A stretch of DNA of 64,000 bases from Chenopodium formosanum (taxonomy: Eukaryota; Streptophyta; Magnoliopsida; Caryophyllales; Amaranthaceae): contig CM044859.1 of the NCBI GenBank assembly GCA_024500155.1, positions 47,290,003 to 47,354,002 of the forward strand, written 5' to 3'. A program made the position numbers and the translations under genes. Each line of letters opens with the position of its first letter. Position 1 is the first letter of the stretch. This document shows, in pieces, positions 10,187 through 22,075 of this stretch. The notes beneath the pieces are model-generated. The model searched no databases. It was not told the DNA's origin and saw only the letters and a program-made list of their open reading frames with translations.

Positions 10187-11822
10187 TGTAGACACCTAAA
10201 AATGTCTACCCAAAATCAAACCCGATGATGAACAACCTTTCACCGTCATTATTGGTCGGGTTCAGTATTTAATCCCGAGAAAGCTTTAAAAAAATGTATT
10301 TAATTAAATTCAATTTTTGAATAGTCCATGGACCAGTCTTGATGTTTGGTCAAAGCATAGTTTTTAATTTTAGCCCAAACCTTTTTATTTTATTGTTTTA
10401 TTATTTATTTTGGCTCAAACCATTTTTATTTATTTCATTTTACTTATTTTATTTTAGCCCAAATAATAATAAATAAAAAATGACCCGAAATTATCAATCG
10501 GCACTTAAAATGCTGAACGAAATTAGGGTTAAAAAATAAATTTAGACGGAAAAGCGAACTGAAAACTCCCGCGTCGCGGCAACAGTCTACCATGTCACGG
10601 GAAACTATCCCGTCTGACGGTGGGGTTCCCCGTGACACGGGACACTTGCTGTGACATGGGGGTTTCCGTGTCCTTTCCGCGTAAACCCTTAACGCGTTTT
10701 CTACCTCGTTTAGCATATTTCCCGCGTCACACAAAAGTACACCATGTAACGAGAATGTTTCCCGTCTTACGGTGGGATTTCCCGTGTCACGGTACACTTT
10801 GCCGTGTCGCGGTATACTTTTTAGGTTTTTTTTTTTTTTTTTATCATTTTAGGGTTCCGTGTGTTCCCTCAGCACATTTTTTCTATAAATACCCCCTCAT
10901 TTCTGATGTACGGGGCATCAATTAATTCTCTATTTTTCTCTCTTCTATGCTCTAGCCTAAACACTAGCCTACCCTTCTTCTTTCAAAATTCTTTTTCTTC
11001 AAGCACTCCAAGGAGTCCATACTTTACTCGTGGTTCTGTCCTTAAGCCAAGGCGTGAAAGGTAGAACTGTTTGAGGATTTGGCCCCAAATCAACTCTACT
11101 TTATTTAATTTAATTTAATTATTGTTTTATTGTTTCCTTGAAGTTACTAACTCATTTATTATTTTGTAGTTGCAAGAAAACAGAATCAAAGTAAGAATTA
11201 TGTTCCTTTTATTTCTATTATTTTTCCAACGATTTTATATTGGTTGAATTATTGTTAAATTGCTTCCAATATTAATGTTTATTAAATTATTTTTATGATC
11301 ACCATATTGCATGTTTAAAGGGAATATGTAATTGAAAATCATGCCTAACAAGATAATTTAGACAACCGCTTTAGGTTCATTTTAATCTTGTTATTAAATC
11401 AAGTGATCACAATATATTAGAATTATATGTTGCATTAATATTAAACCAGTTTATCTTAATAATAGTTTGGAGCAAATTGAATCTCTGTTTGTATGCCTTT
11501 GAGATCGCAGGAATCATTTTTTCGCTATAAGAATCGAGTACAGGCCAATACGGGCGAATGTGACTCCATGACTCACTTTGTACCATTATCCCCAATCCTC
11601 ATTTTGTGGTTCCAAACCATATGGAGTTTGTAATCTCTTGGATTATGAATGGGGTGTAACCTTCACGGGTTAATAGTTGTTGCCTAACGTTGTCCCTTAT
11701 CGTGGTTGCCTTTTATGATCCGTGAACGGTTTACAAGTTCCTTAAAAACTTGTTGGTGGCTCCCTACTTTCCTTGTCCCCAATCGTATTATGTCAATTCC
11801 CACTTCCTATGAGGTTCAAGCA
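10187..11822 (+). repeat. T1 3' LTR
   Basis: It starts TGTAGACACC directly after the PPT. The first 23 bases contain a perfect 7-bp inverted repeat (GTAGACA at 10188-10194, TGTCTAC at 10203-10209). A TATAAATAC box lies at 10882-10890. U5 shares phrases with the LTRs of A and D (GAACGGTTTACAAGTTCCT, GACTCACTTTGTACC-like), which shows one lineage. The length is about 1.64 kb. The right edge is set at GGTTCAAGCA, where copia-like sequence starts. Confidence 0.82.
10568..10815 (+). promoter_or_regulatory. Motif cluster 7, in U3 upstream of the T1 TATA box
   Basis: About nine copies of the T1 motif (CCCGCGTCGCGG, CCATGTCACGG, CCCGTGACACGGG, CCCGTGTCACGG, CCGTGTCGCGG and decayed forms) end 67 bp before the TATA box at 10882. 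Position and repetition suggest U3 enhancer or silencing-control elements. The function is inferred. Confidence 0.7.
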
Positions 11823-12779
11823 TATTCACAACATGCTTTAACATAGGCGCACTTCGAACGACGCCTACACATACATAATCGATCCAATAAGCGAAGCATA
11901 TGGAATCTAATTATTCCTTTCTCGGTCATCAGGTGTCTTGGGACACTGCTTCTTGCTTAGGGTTATGCCATGCGACATTGGTAGGTGGCCTCTCTTGGCT
12001 CCTTCCATGTTGATTCGAGCTAGTACCTTATCAATATAAGTACTTTGACTCAATCCTATCATCCTTTTTGATCTATCCCTATAGATCTTGATGCCTAGTA
12101 TGTACTCAGCCTCTCCCAAGTCTTTCATTGAATTTTTTTTTTCGATTCAAGCCTTTACATGCTCTAATAATGAAATGCTGTTTCCAATGAGTAAAATGTC
12201 ATCGACATATAAGACTAGGAAGGTGATGTCACTCCCACTGACCTTCTTGTAAACACAAGACTCATCTAGATTCTTAATAAAACTAAACTTACTAATGGCT
12301 TCATTAAATCGCAGATTCCAACTTCTGCTTGCTTGCATTAATCCATAAATGGACTTCTTAAGCTTGCATACCTTTCTAGCTTTGTTTTGGTCGAAAAAAC
12401 CTTCAGGCTATGTCATATACATAGTTTTTTCCAAAATACCATTTAGGAAGGCGGTTATAACGTCCATCTGCCATATTTCATAATTGTAATATGCAGCAAT
12501 TGCGAGGAGGATCCGAACGGATTTAAGCATTGCGACTGGAGGAAAGGTTTCATTGTAATCAATACCATGAACTTGTACTCTATAACCTTTTGCTACCAAT
12601 CTAGCTTTGTTAATGAATACATTTCCATTTTTGTCGGTTTTAAACTTGAAAATCCACTTACATCCGATAGGTGTGTAGCCTTCGGGTAAGTCAACCAAGT
12701 CCCAAACTTGATTTTCAAACATGGAATCCATTTCAGATCTCATAGCCTCTTGCCATTTAGCAGAGTCGGTGCTTACCAT
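11823..12779 (-). pseudogene. Copia reverse transcriptase, truncated and frameshifted
   Basis: The piece at 12779-12408 has WQEAMRSEMDSMFENQVWDL, GCKWIFKFKTDKNG, RLVAKGY, QMDVITAFLNG and a following stop. The next, 12338-12147, holds the catalytic FLVLYVDDILLIGN box. The third, 12128-11907, has MKDLGEAEYILGIKIYRDR and STYIDKVLARINM. A frameshift at about 11905 leads into IPYASLIGSIMY, after which sequence decays up to the T1 LTR end. The YVDD box is intact, but the frame is broken at least three times. Confidence 0.9.
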
Positions 12780-13304
12780 CGCTTGCTTTTAGGTTGCCGG
12801 TTCATCTCCATCCATGACCAGGATGTCCTTATTCTTGGTTAGTACTAAACCAAGATATCTATCAGGTTGAGATATCGCCCTCCGAGACCTACGTAGGATA
12901 ATGGACTGAGCAGTTACATTGTCGGTTCAACTTTACATATTTTGATCACTTTGACCTTCGTCAACATATGTTGTTTAAGCACTTTGACAGTCATTTTGAT
13001 TTTGTTTCTCATCCTCACGACTATTGCCGAGTTCGATTTTCCTCCCACTTGTCATTTTAGAAAGGTGCTCCTTCTCCAAAAAGACATCATCACTAGCAAA
13101 AAACACTTTGTTCTTGGATTTATTGTAGAATTAATATCCTTTGGTTTCTTTTGGATAACCCACAAAGAAACACTTGTTAGATTTTAGGTGAAGTTTGTCA
13201 TACACGAGTCTCTTGACATAAGATTCCCATCCCCAAATCTTGAGAAAAGACAACCTTGGAGGTCTATTTGTCCATAATTCATATAGAGTCTTTTCCACAG
13301 CTTT

Positions 13305-14116
13305 TTATGGAGCACGATTCAGTGTAAGTGTCGCGGTTAAAAGTGCATGTCCCCATAAAGAGATTGGAAGATCACAAAGACCCATGGATGAACGTACCAT
13401 GTCTAACAAGGTTCGATTTCTCCGTTCGGCTACTCCATTCCATTGAGAAGTTTCGGGAGGAGTCAGTTCTAAAAGTATACCATGATCTTTCAGATGGTCA
13501 TCGAGTTGTTGGCTCAAATATTTGCCACCTCGATCCGATCGAAGCGCCTTGATTTTCTTGCCAAGTTGATTTTCAACTTCACTATGAAATTCTTTAAATT
13601 TATCAAATGATTCAGATTTGTGCGACATTAGGTAGACATATCCATATCTACTATAGTCGTCCGTGAAAGTTATGAAATACCGATAACCATTCCTTGTGGG
13701 TGTACTCATTGGCCCACATACATCGGTGTGTATTAGGCCCAATAAGTCACCGACCCTTTCTCCCATCTTGGAGAATGGTTGCTTTATCATCTTGCCTAGT
13801 AAACATCCTTCGCAATTCTCAAATGATTCTAAATAAAATGAGTCAAGAATGCCTTCTTGTAGAAGCTTCTTGATGCGTTGGATGTTAATGTGCCAAGGCG
13901 ATAATGCCAAAAGTATGTCTGACTAGACTGGGTAGTCTTAGTTGTCTTAGTGGGATTTTTGACGTTATAAACTCCTTTGTCTCAATATAGCACATAAATA
14001 CCATTTTCAGAATGTGCCTTACCATGTATAACATTATCGAGATAAAATGAACATGAACTGTCTCTAACTCGAAATTCAAAACCTTTGGCGTCCAACGCCG
14101 AAATTGAAACGATGTT
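13305..14116 (-). pseudogene. Copia integrase, frameshifted
   Basis: The open piece 13910-13305 carries the end of the zinc region (ENCEGCLLGKM) and the core with Asp in HTDVCGPM, the FTDDYSR segment, RSDRGGKYL and Glu in NGVAERRNRTLLD. So the D-D-E catalytic set is visible. A shift at about 13885 separates this from the upstream GAG-pre-integrase part (14116-13885, EFRVRDSSCSFYLDN and FWHYRLG on the minus strand). The downstream end runs into the linker before RT with stops. Confidence 0.88.
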
Positions 14117-14640
14117 TTAGGTAATGTTGGGAACACAATAAACATTGTCAAGTTCCAAAACTATCCCGTTGAGAAATGACAAACCAAGAGATCCCACGGA
14201 TACAACACCAATCCTGGCTCCATTGCCGACCCGGAGTTCAACCTCTCCCTTTGCTAGCTTCCTAGTGTTTCTTAGTTCCTGAGAATTGGAAAAAAAAGGT
14301 GTGAGCCACATTCGGTATCTAATACCCATGATGCTGAGCTAGTGAAGTTAAAGTCTATAACGTAAATACTTGATACAGAAGCAACGGTTCTGTTCTTTTT
14401 ATCTTCCATGAGTTTGAGACAATCTCTCTTCCAATGTCCCTTCTTTTTATAATAGAAGCATTCAGAATCAGATTTAGAAGATGCTACTTTCTTTTCCTTG
14501 TTGTCCTTGGTAGCTTTCGGCTTAGGCGAAAAGTACTTCTTACCTTTACCCTTGAAGCCTTTCTTCTTCTTGCTCGTATGTTTGAACGGCTTGCCCTTCT
14601 TGATCATGAGCATATCATGCTTCCCCTCATCCTTGAACAT
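14117..14640 (-). pseudogene. Copia nucleocapsid zinc knuckle and protease, mutated
   Basis: A Lys-rich region precedes a retroviral-type knuckle reading CFYYKKKGHWKRDC. The second Cys of the usual CX2C is Tyr. The protease active-site box reads SWVLDTECGSHL, with Glu where the family has Gly in the DTG triad. A frameshift at about 14280 separates it from ELRVGNGARIGVVSVG and LDNVYCVPNIT. Both key sites are thus altered, consistent with a dead copy. Confidence 0.85.
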
Positions 14641-14649
14641 TTTCTCACC

Positions 14650-15275
14650 TTTGCTTCAACATGCCATGAAGCTCGGTGAGGGTTTTCTCCATGCTATGCA
14701 TGTTGTAGTTCATCTTGAACTTGTCATAGATTTTGTGAAGGGAATGGAGAATGATGTCAATAGCCATCTCGGTTGAATACCCTGCATCAAGCCTTCCCAT
14801 GTTCTCAAATAATCCGATCATTTTGAGTACATGTGGGCTAACTGGCTCTCCTTTCTTGAGCTTAGTCTTAAGGATCTGCCTGTGGGTTTCAAACCTTTCA
14901 GTTTAAGCCTGCTCTTGAAACATATTTGTAGCTTAGATATGATCTCAAAGGCCGATCCTTCTCGAAGAAGGTTTTCTGAAGCTTAGGAGACATAGTGGCT
15001 AGCATAACGCACTTGACATCCCGATCGGCCACTTGCCATCGGTTAAGGGCGACCTGAGTCACCTCCTCATTGGGAGCCTCGGGCATTTCCACATCAAGGA
15101 CATACTCTTTTTGTTCTTGCATAATACCGATGCGCAAATTTCTTTGCCAATCAAGAAAATTGGTCTCACTCAACCTATCCTTATTGAGAATTGAGCGTAA
15201 TGAAAAATTGGTAGTTTGAGTTGTTCGAAGACATGATTCTATAATTGTAAGAATTTGAAATGAAAAACCATTCAC
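14650..15275 (-). pseudogene. Copia gag, broken
   Basis: It starts at about 15275 and contains LNKDRLSETNFLDWQRNLRI, VTQVALNRWQVADRDVKCVM and ATMSPKLQK, the pattern of plant copia gag (UBN2-like). A frame break at about 14900 is followed by further gag-like sequence on the same strand down to 14650. The protein would form the particle shell. Confidence 0.8.
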
Positions 15276-16605
15276 AATACTTAAGTAAGATTGAATTTAA
15301 TTCATGCATATTTCAATAGTTATTTAACGTCTTATTTACACATAAATTGTCCCCATTTTGTGAAAATAATGCGATTCCAAGATCCAAGGGATTAATGAGT
15401 AATCAGGCATGCTTTGGCTTGTCCTAACACTTGTTACCCCAAGGTAAGCATTGCCTTGCTAATGGCTCCATGCCATTCTTGGTTAGATAATCGTCGCATC
15501 TAATGTGTCTTGACGATAAATCTCTTTTTCCACGGTATGTGAGGACTCCTCACTCATACCGATGAGTTCAACCAAAACCAATATGCATACCCGGTGTGCC
15601 TTACGTTCCTAAGAGTAGTAATGGTGCCTCGCTTTGGCGTAGCCCACCATCATACTCATTCGGTTGGCAAGTGTTATTTTTGGAAAGGTATGTTTTATTC
15701 AATATTATTAGGGAGCTAGGATTTCTATGTTGGTTGATTTAAGTGAACTTAATAAATCATTGCAACATAATAAAAACCTAAACATGCATCTAACATATAT
15801 AATTCATATAAAAATGATCATAAATATGTAAAGCATAAGCATTTTGGTGCATATTAGCAACTAGCATGACCCCTTGAGTTCTTCAAGTCTTCAAAAGGTC
15901 TTTTTTTGCAACATCATGGCTTGATCTTCCAAGAACCTCTGTCTTCAAGACTTGACCAAAAATATGCAACTACTAATATCTACGATTAGGACTAATCTAA
16001 ATATTAAGGTACACAATAATCAACGGTACGCAGACCGTATTTTAGATTTACAAATATACATCACGGATCGAAGTCCGTATTTTCTATCCTAATTAGGTCC
16101 CACTAGTTGCCATTTCATAAACATGTGAGAGAATATACATTCCATTCATCCATTCACTATTTGTTAATGGTCCATGCATTTTACAACGATAAACAAGTAA
16201 CAATGCATAAAACACGCGTGTACTAGTAACTAATCTAGGTGGTTAATCCGATTAACACGCTTAATTAAAACTAGTCAAAGCTGTTTTAACCGATTATGTA
16301 AATAAGCGCAATTAATATTTGAAGCTCCCACTAAATTCCGCATCCAGCTTAATTAATCTAATTAATTAAGCCGGTAAAATCCAATTATATGCGAAAATAA
16401 AATTTTGCAAATGCCGCTCATAAAACCGAGGCCTAGCCTCAAAATTTATTAAAATAATTAAAACCAAATTATATTAAATTAATAAAATAATTAAATCGGC
16501 AAAATAAGTAAAAATTTACGTAGTCCAAAATATCCAAGTGTCTAGCACTAAGACTTGGAGTGCTCATAACTCGCACAAGTGAATGATGCTCAAGGAACGT
16601 GGGAG
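15276..16605 (-). other. Copia leader, noncoding
   Basis: No gene is seen. The stretch lies between the copia gag start and solo LTR B1 and reads as AT-rich leader. B1 removed, it continues at 19172. Confidence 0.5.
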
Positions 16606-19171
16606 TGACAAGGGTATAAACGCATTGTCAATTGTCTATCCCTAGATCAAAAACAATTTATACAACCTAAACAAACCTAATACGAGTATAAGGCAAGCAT
16701 AGGGGTCGAACCACAGAGAACGGATAAACACCACCAAATGTTATCGACAATTAAGCTAGTCCGGAATAAGAGATAAATAAACTAAAGTCTAAAGATGTTA
16801 AAACAAGAAATAAAACATTAAGGGAAATAGTTTAGGTATAGCATTCACTTGAACATAAACAAAAGAATAGAAATTGAATTAATTATGAACTAAACATGCA
16901 TGAATATCGAAGTAAAAGATCCAATCTAGCCACCTTCCGGGGGTTAATTGGCTTCTCCTAACATAGCCTTTATGTTTCAACATTAGAACCATATACTAGG
17001 ACGTACTATTAAATAACAATCGATAGTAATGAACCTTAACTAAGTAAACTTCCGTTCCTTGTTAGCAAAGATTCACCTTTAATCAACCAACAATGTGCAC
17101 TTGCAAGAAGATTAAAGAATATCAAGCATATAAAGACTTTAATCACAACTAAATTAATTCTGAAACCTAGATCATGCTCAAGATCCAACTACACCACAAC
17201 CATCCCCTTAATGGGGAAATTACTCACTAATCATGCTAATAATAAGATTAATTAATAAATAATCAAGAATAAACATGATTAACAAGCAATACCAACAACT
17301 AAAATAATAATCAATATAAAGCAAATAAAAATAGAGGAGAGAGAGTTAGAGATTCTCATTGATTGAAGATGAAAGTCTATAGAAAAGATGATCAATTTCT
17401 TCTTCAATATCCAAGTTCATCAATGGTAAAACCCTCACATTCTCTTTCTAAACTACCCTAATCCTAAGCTAAACCTAGAGAGAGAAGCTCTCCTAAAACT
17501 AATTAGAGAGTTGAATAAAATGGTTATTGTTTTCCCTCAATAACCCCAAAAATGGGTATTTATACTAAGCAAGGAAAAGTAGAAAAATAAAATAAAAGAA
17601 AATAAAATAAATTAAAAAGGAAAAGTAAAATAAGAAACTAAATATAAAAATAAAAGAAAGAAATAAGAAAAAGGGAAAAGAAAAAAAAAAAGTAATTAAA
17701 AATAAAAGGAAAAGAAAATAACAAAAAACCATACATCCCCTAAACAATCAGACCCTCTTTTCCTCTTCTAATTCGAAGATGGTTGCTCAAAAATGGTGGA
17801 ATAATCCCCTACTTCACACCCATCAAAATCCATCATCAAGCTTCATCAAAGAATCACCACCGTTCATCCTCAACGGCTATAATCGATCATCAAATCAAGG
17901 CCATTCGATCTTCATTAAAAACCATGCGCGAAGCTTGTGAATTGGTTCGATCAAACCTTGGGTTGGTGTGGCCGAACTACGGGGTTGGTTCGGTTGAACC
18001 ATTGGTGTGTTTGACCACACCTCTTCAATTTACAGAACTTTGAAAGTTTCTGACTCGTACTTCCACCGAACTCTTATTGGTTTGCTCGAACTTGATTAAT
18101 TTGCCATTTGCTCTGATTTTTGGGTGAAAATAGCGGAATCGGGGTGAATAGTTGCGATGGACTGGTGGCAGCAGCGGGTTCTGGTGGTTGGGTGCGTGAA
18201 TTGGTGGGTGATAGTGGTTGGTGTTGCTGTGAATTGGTTTCAGCTATTGACGATTGGTGATTGAGAATTATGGTGCGGCTGGTGGTGGATACGAAAGTGA
18301 GTTACTATTGTTGGTGGAGGTATGTGTGAAAGGTCGAGGGAGCAGGGGAGTTCTGAATTCTGATTGGTGATGTTGGTGTTGGTAGATGCGGTTAATTGGT
18401 GGGCTGATTTGGTTTGTGGTTGTGTGGCTGGTGAGAGTGGTTGATGTGAGGGATGTTGCGGGGTGTTGTGAGGGTGAGTGAGCAGGGGAAAGGTGGCTGA
18501 TGGTGATGTGCATGGTTGTTGTTGGTTCAGTCGATTGGTGGCTATGGTGGTTGCAGCTCGTGTTGGTTGCGCTGAGTTGATTCTGGTGGAGATGGAGCAG
18601 GGTAATTAGTTGTGGATTGTTTGGTGGTATGGTGAAGGTTGTAGGTGGAGCTGGTGGTTGCGAATTGGTGGGTGATGGTGGTGGTGGTTGCAGCTCGCGT
18701 TGGTGTTTCGTTGTGGCTGCAGTTTAACTTTTGACATGAATTCGGAAACCAAACTCACTTGACTTAAAAGGCGAACACCTACACGCAAAACCGAGGAAAG
18801 GGATTGGGACAAAGAATAAAATAAAATAAATAAAATAAAAAATAAAAGAAATAACACTAAACTAATAAAAATAAAAAACTATACAAGTAAATAAAATAAA
18901 ATAAAATAACAAAATAAACTTAAACCTAATAAAAACTATGAAAGTAACAAAGAAAAGGAACGAAATAAAATAAATCGAAAGCAAATAAAATATGAAAATA
19001 AACTATAAACTAATCAAATAAAGAAATTAAATTAAAACATACTAAAACTAAGAAATAAACTAGAAACTTTATTCAAAAGAAAATAAGAGAATAAAAGGGA
19101 AAATAAGGGGAAATAAACACAAAAATAACTCTAAAACTACTCCCTAAGAGTGACATAAATGTCACTCATCA
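16606..19171 (-). repeat. B1: solo LTR, B-type (TGATRAGTGAC family), TSD GGGAG
   Basis: It is flanked by GGGAG at 16601-16605 and 19172-19176. On the minus strand it starts TGATGAGTGACATTTATGTC with a perfect 9-bp terminal inverted repeat around TT. It ends near a GGTTCGACC phrase followed by AATACGAGTATA-type sequence on the plus strand, shared with B3. No PBS or PPT adjoins it, so it is a solo LTR left by LTR-LTR recombination. It contains a TATTTATA-type box (17556-17563), an A-rich stretch and a GGT-rich stretch (18120-18700 on plus). Confidence 0.9.
17930..18010 (-). promoter_or_regulatory. TTCGA-type motif array in U3 of B1
   Basis: Copies such as GGTTCGATCAAACC, TGGCCGAAC, GGTTCGGTTGAACC and a weaker TTTGACCACACC occur in 80 bp. 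In LTR orientation they lie about 370 bp upstream of the TATA-like box. The same kind of motif forms the array at 47068-47265 in an unrelated LTR-like fragment. Confidence 0.5.
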
Positions 19172-20276
19172 GGGAGTGGGTCACGATGTCGCTAGGCGTT
19201 ACACCGCCCACATCAGCGAACTTTCACACACCAATTTGTGGGCCATTATGGCCATTTTGCATGAGCACATTGTACCACATTGCTTCGCAAGAAATGTCTA
19301 CGCATATTCCCCTTAATTATGTACCAAGCTATGCACAAAAACTACCCTCAAAGGAAGCTCAAATGCAAGCACCCTAAGTGGCTTACCCACAGCAAGCCAC
19401 AAGGCTGCCATGATGCGCCAATGGCTGCACACATAGAAGCCATACACGACACACACAACAGCACCACAATTGAGGCACCCGAGCATCCTTGGCACCCCAT
19501 GGCTGCGTGAGCGGTCCGGTTGGCCGTGAGTTAGCTCGGGCTGCTTCGGCCTCGATTTGAGGTGCTCATACCTCGGGAAAAATCCTGATTTTGTGTGACA
19601 CATTTAATCAATTCTAAATTAATTTTAGAATCAATTAATTTTAAGAAAAAATGAAAATATAACAAGTCCAACTTAAATAAAATTCATCCAAGTGCATAAA
19701 ACCAAAAATTATTCCAAGAACCATTCTTTAATAAAATTTGTTTAACTTGGTGCAACAAAATAATAGGGCAATTACTCACTATTAATTTAATCAACTTAAA
19801 AAAATGATTAAACAACCAAGTTCAACAGAAATTCATGGAATTTAGTAACTCAAAGTTTCAATCACTTAACATAATTAAAGATTGAATCTTTAGTACTTAG
19901 AAGCCTCAAAGAACAATAATTTCACACTTAATGCAATTAGTTTACAATTGTGTGAAAAGAAACAAAGCTTTCAAACACAAATTACTACCAAAGTAATCAT
20001 GCCTAAAGAGGTTTAAAATTGCATATAAAATAAGGATTGAACCAATTACAAAGCCACCATAAATATGCGATTAATTTTCAAGGTTAGAAAGACTTAAAAT
20101 TTTTCGTCAAAATGAAAAATCACTCAAAAAGTTCATTTCTGATCGTTTTTTTGGCTAAAAACTGAGTCCTGAAAGGGTAAAACCATTTCAAGAACGCCTT
20201 TTTCACAAAAATTTTACTATTTTTGGGTCAAAATCTGGGTTCGAGAGCTGAAGTCAGCTCTAATACAATCTTAGAA
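19172..20276 (-). other. Copia leader continued, with probable tRNA-Met primer site
   Basis: No gene is seen. Near the right end the minus strand reads TGTATTAGAGCTGA (about 20256-20272), close to the TGGTATCAGAGC primer site of copia elements. From there to 20376 is probably the inner end of the copia 5' LTR, cut by E1. Confidence 0.4.
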
Positions 20277-20376
20277 TAGATAAAAACAAGCTACTAATCT
20301 AATTAGCAACTTAAAACTAGAAAAATTAAGCCATAAAAACACCTTATAAAATATTATGATTTTAAAAATAAACGAG

Positions 20377-22029
20377 TGGGGTTGGACTAGGTCGTTGAAA
20401 CTAACCCTACCCTAGGCCAAACAAAATTTGTAATCTCTCAACACACCCTTATACAAGTATAATGGTAAGTCGAGGGTTGAACTACTAAGGAATGGAGGGC
20501 GATTTTATATTGTCAAGTCAAGCTATTCCGAAAAGGTGAGGTAAGGGTGTGAATGCTAAACAACTAAACAAACTAGGTTGGGACAAATGTAATAAACACT
20601 AGGGCTCGGGATCCACATATACTTGTAACATATTCCGCTAATTGGGAAAGAGTTGACTAAGTCGAGTGATGCGAGGGAAAACCAATCATGCAACCAAAAG
20701 AGCATATCAAGCTATTTTCTTAGAGGTCTAACTAGCGTTAAATACGATAAACTCTAGCTAGGAATGTCACAAGACACCTCAATCGTTAAATGCAAGCCAC
20801 AAATCAATGGTCCGTAGCAATGTGAACCTACAATGCAATCTAGTGTGAATAACTAGGGTGATCAAGCCTAAATCAAACACACACATGCACATAATCAATT
20901 AACCAATTTAATCACATCATCAACTCCATCAATTTCCCCAAATTAACATCAATCCATTACTCATATACGCTTCAACATTACCCTAGCAATCAAACTACTC
21001 ACAATCCATAGAAATCAAGATCAAAACAAAACTAAACAACAAATTCATCATGATCAAATTAAACAAACTAAAATCAAATAACAAATCAATCAAACTTCAA
21101 TCAAACTTGAACATTCAACAAAACAATTGAAATCAAACTAAAGATCAAACTAAAGATTGAATTAAAGAAAATAAATCCTTACAAACTTGATAAAAAATCA
21201 AAGGAAATGGAGAAATCTTCAATCTTCAACAATCCACCATGAAATTCTCTCACTAAAACCTAGAGTTTCTCTCTCTAAAAATCTCTCTAATTTGATCTAA
21301 AACTAATTCTAATTCTATTTTAATCCTTCTCTCTCTAAAAATAGAAGGAAATACTACATATAGTAAAACTAACAAGAGAACAGTTAGTTAGATCGTCCAA
21401 AAGAAACCCCAGAATGTGCGGTCGCAACAAGGGAGAGGTGCGACCACGAGAAAAGGGGTACGGAACAGGGGCCCTGGCAGGCGCGCTTGCACCCGCATCA
21501 GGCGCGCCCGCGCCACCCAAGTGCGCGGTCGCACCACCCTCGTGAGCGCCCGCACCTGGCAGCAGGGGAGCTCCCTCTTCTTCGTCCTAGATCATCCTCG
21601 TGCGCTCGTCTTGGTGATGATGATGAACACTAAGGTAGGTAATCTTTAAATGGCTCTTTTGGTGGGTTCAAGCCAAAGATGATGCCCCCACCGCATGCAT
21701 ACACCGATCTCATGAACTTGCTCCTTGTATTCCTTCAAACTTGAGCTCCAAATGACAAGCAAGAGGCATCCAAAATGATGAGAAATATGAGAGGACGGCT
21801 CGGGAATCATTGGAACACGATCATAACATGAAAATACATGAAAACAAGCAAATAAAAGGGAAAAAGACCAAATAAATAAAGAAATGCACAAAGAAAGAAA
21901 ATTAACTAAGGAAAGCACAAACTAAAGAAATAAAGAACAAAACTAAGGAAAACTAAAGAAAAGAGCTATAAAAGAGCATGAAAATCATCCTAAAAGAAGC
22001 CAAATGAGTGCCATAAATGACACTCATCA
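20377..22029 (-). repeat. B2: 3' LTR of element E1
   Basis: On the minus strand it begins TGATGAGTGTCATTTATGGC right after a GGGGGAATT polypurine tract. The other end is set at TGGGGTTGG (20377), preceded by ACGAG. It has the same organisation as B1, B3, B4 and B5 but is shorter (1.65 kb). The matching 5' LTR is not seen in the window. The terminal inverted repeat has 11-bp arms with one T/G position that pairs as a wobble in RNA. Confidence 0.78.
21415..21565 (-). promoter_or_regulatory. GC-rich motif array in U3 of B2
   Basis: A 150-bp block of GCGCGCCCGCG, GCGGTCGCA and GGTGCGACC-like phrases lies in otherwise AT-rich LTR. It matches in position, and partly in sequence, the GCGCGCCCGC blocks of B3, B4 and B5. 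A CAGCAGGGGAG phrase follows at about 21560. Confidence 0.5.
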
Positions 22030-22075
22030 AATTCCCCCAAACTAATATTTTGCTCGTCCTCGAGCAAAACAAAGA
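22030..22075 (-). other. E1 polypurine tract and stem-AGGA-stem hairpin
   Basis: The minus strand reads a hairpin with 9-bp arms (TTTTGCTCG, loop AGGA, CGAGCAAAA). About 10 bases later comes GTTTGGGGGAATT abutting the LTR. The purine tract is the plus-strand primer site. The hairpin recurs with a different stem at 35990-36010. Confidence 0.75.

Larger units (their letters stand above)
1..11822 (+). mobile_element. T1: Ty3/gypsy Tat-lineage (Ogre/Retand-type) retrotransposon, 5' part outside window
   Basis: The order seen is RT end, RNase H, a second archaeal-type RNase H, integrase, a 7.7 kb non-pol tail, PPT and 3' LTR. The second RNase H before integrase and the long tail are hallmarks of the Tat lineage. 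The tail holds two antisense PMD-like genes, 68-bp tandem repeats and seven clusters of a CCGTGTCACGG-type motif. The element is dead: pol has in-frame stops and frameshifts. It sits inside a minus-strand Ty1/copia element, whose RT resumes at about 11823. The 5' LTR, gag, protease and most of RT lie left of the window, so no target duplication can be checked. The right edge is placed at a CA dinucleotide where copia-like sequence begins and could be off by a few bases. Confidence 0.88.
11823..20376 (-). mobile_element. Degenerate Ty1/copia element, host of T1, B1 and E1
   Basis: In minus orientation the order is gag (15275 to about 14650), zinc knuckle and protease (14640-14117), integrase (about 14100-13305) and RT (12779-11823). 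That PR-INT-RT order defines copia. RT is cut off on the left by T1, so RNase H and the 3' LTR are outside the window. Upstream of gag lies a long noncoding leader broken by solo LTR B1. A degenerate tRNA-Met-type primer site (TGTATTAGAGCTGA on the minus strand) lies at about 20256-20272, with a probable LTR remnant from there to E1 at 20377. All coding parts contain stops or shifts. Confidence 0.75.
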
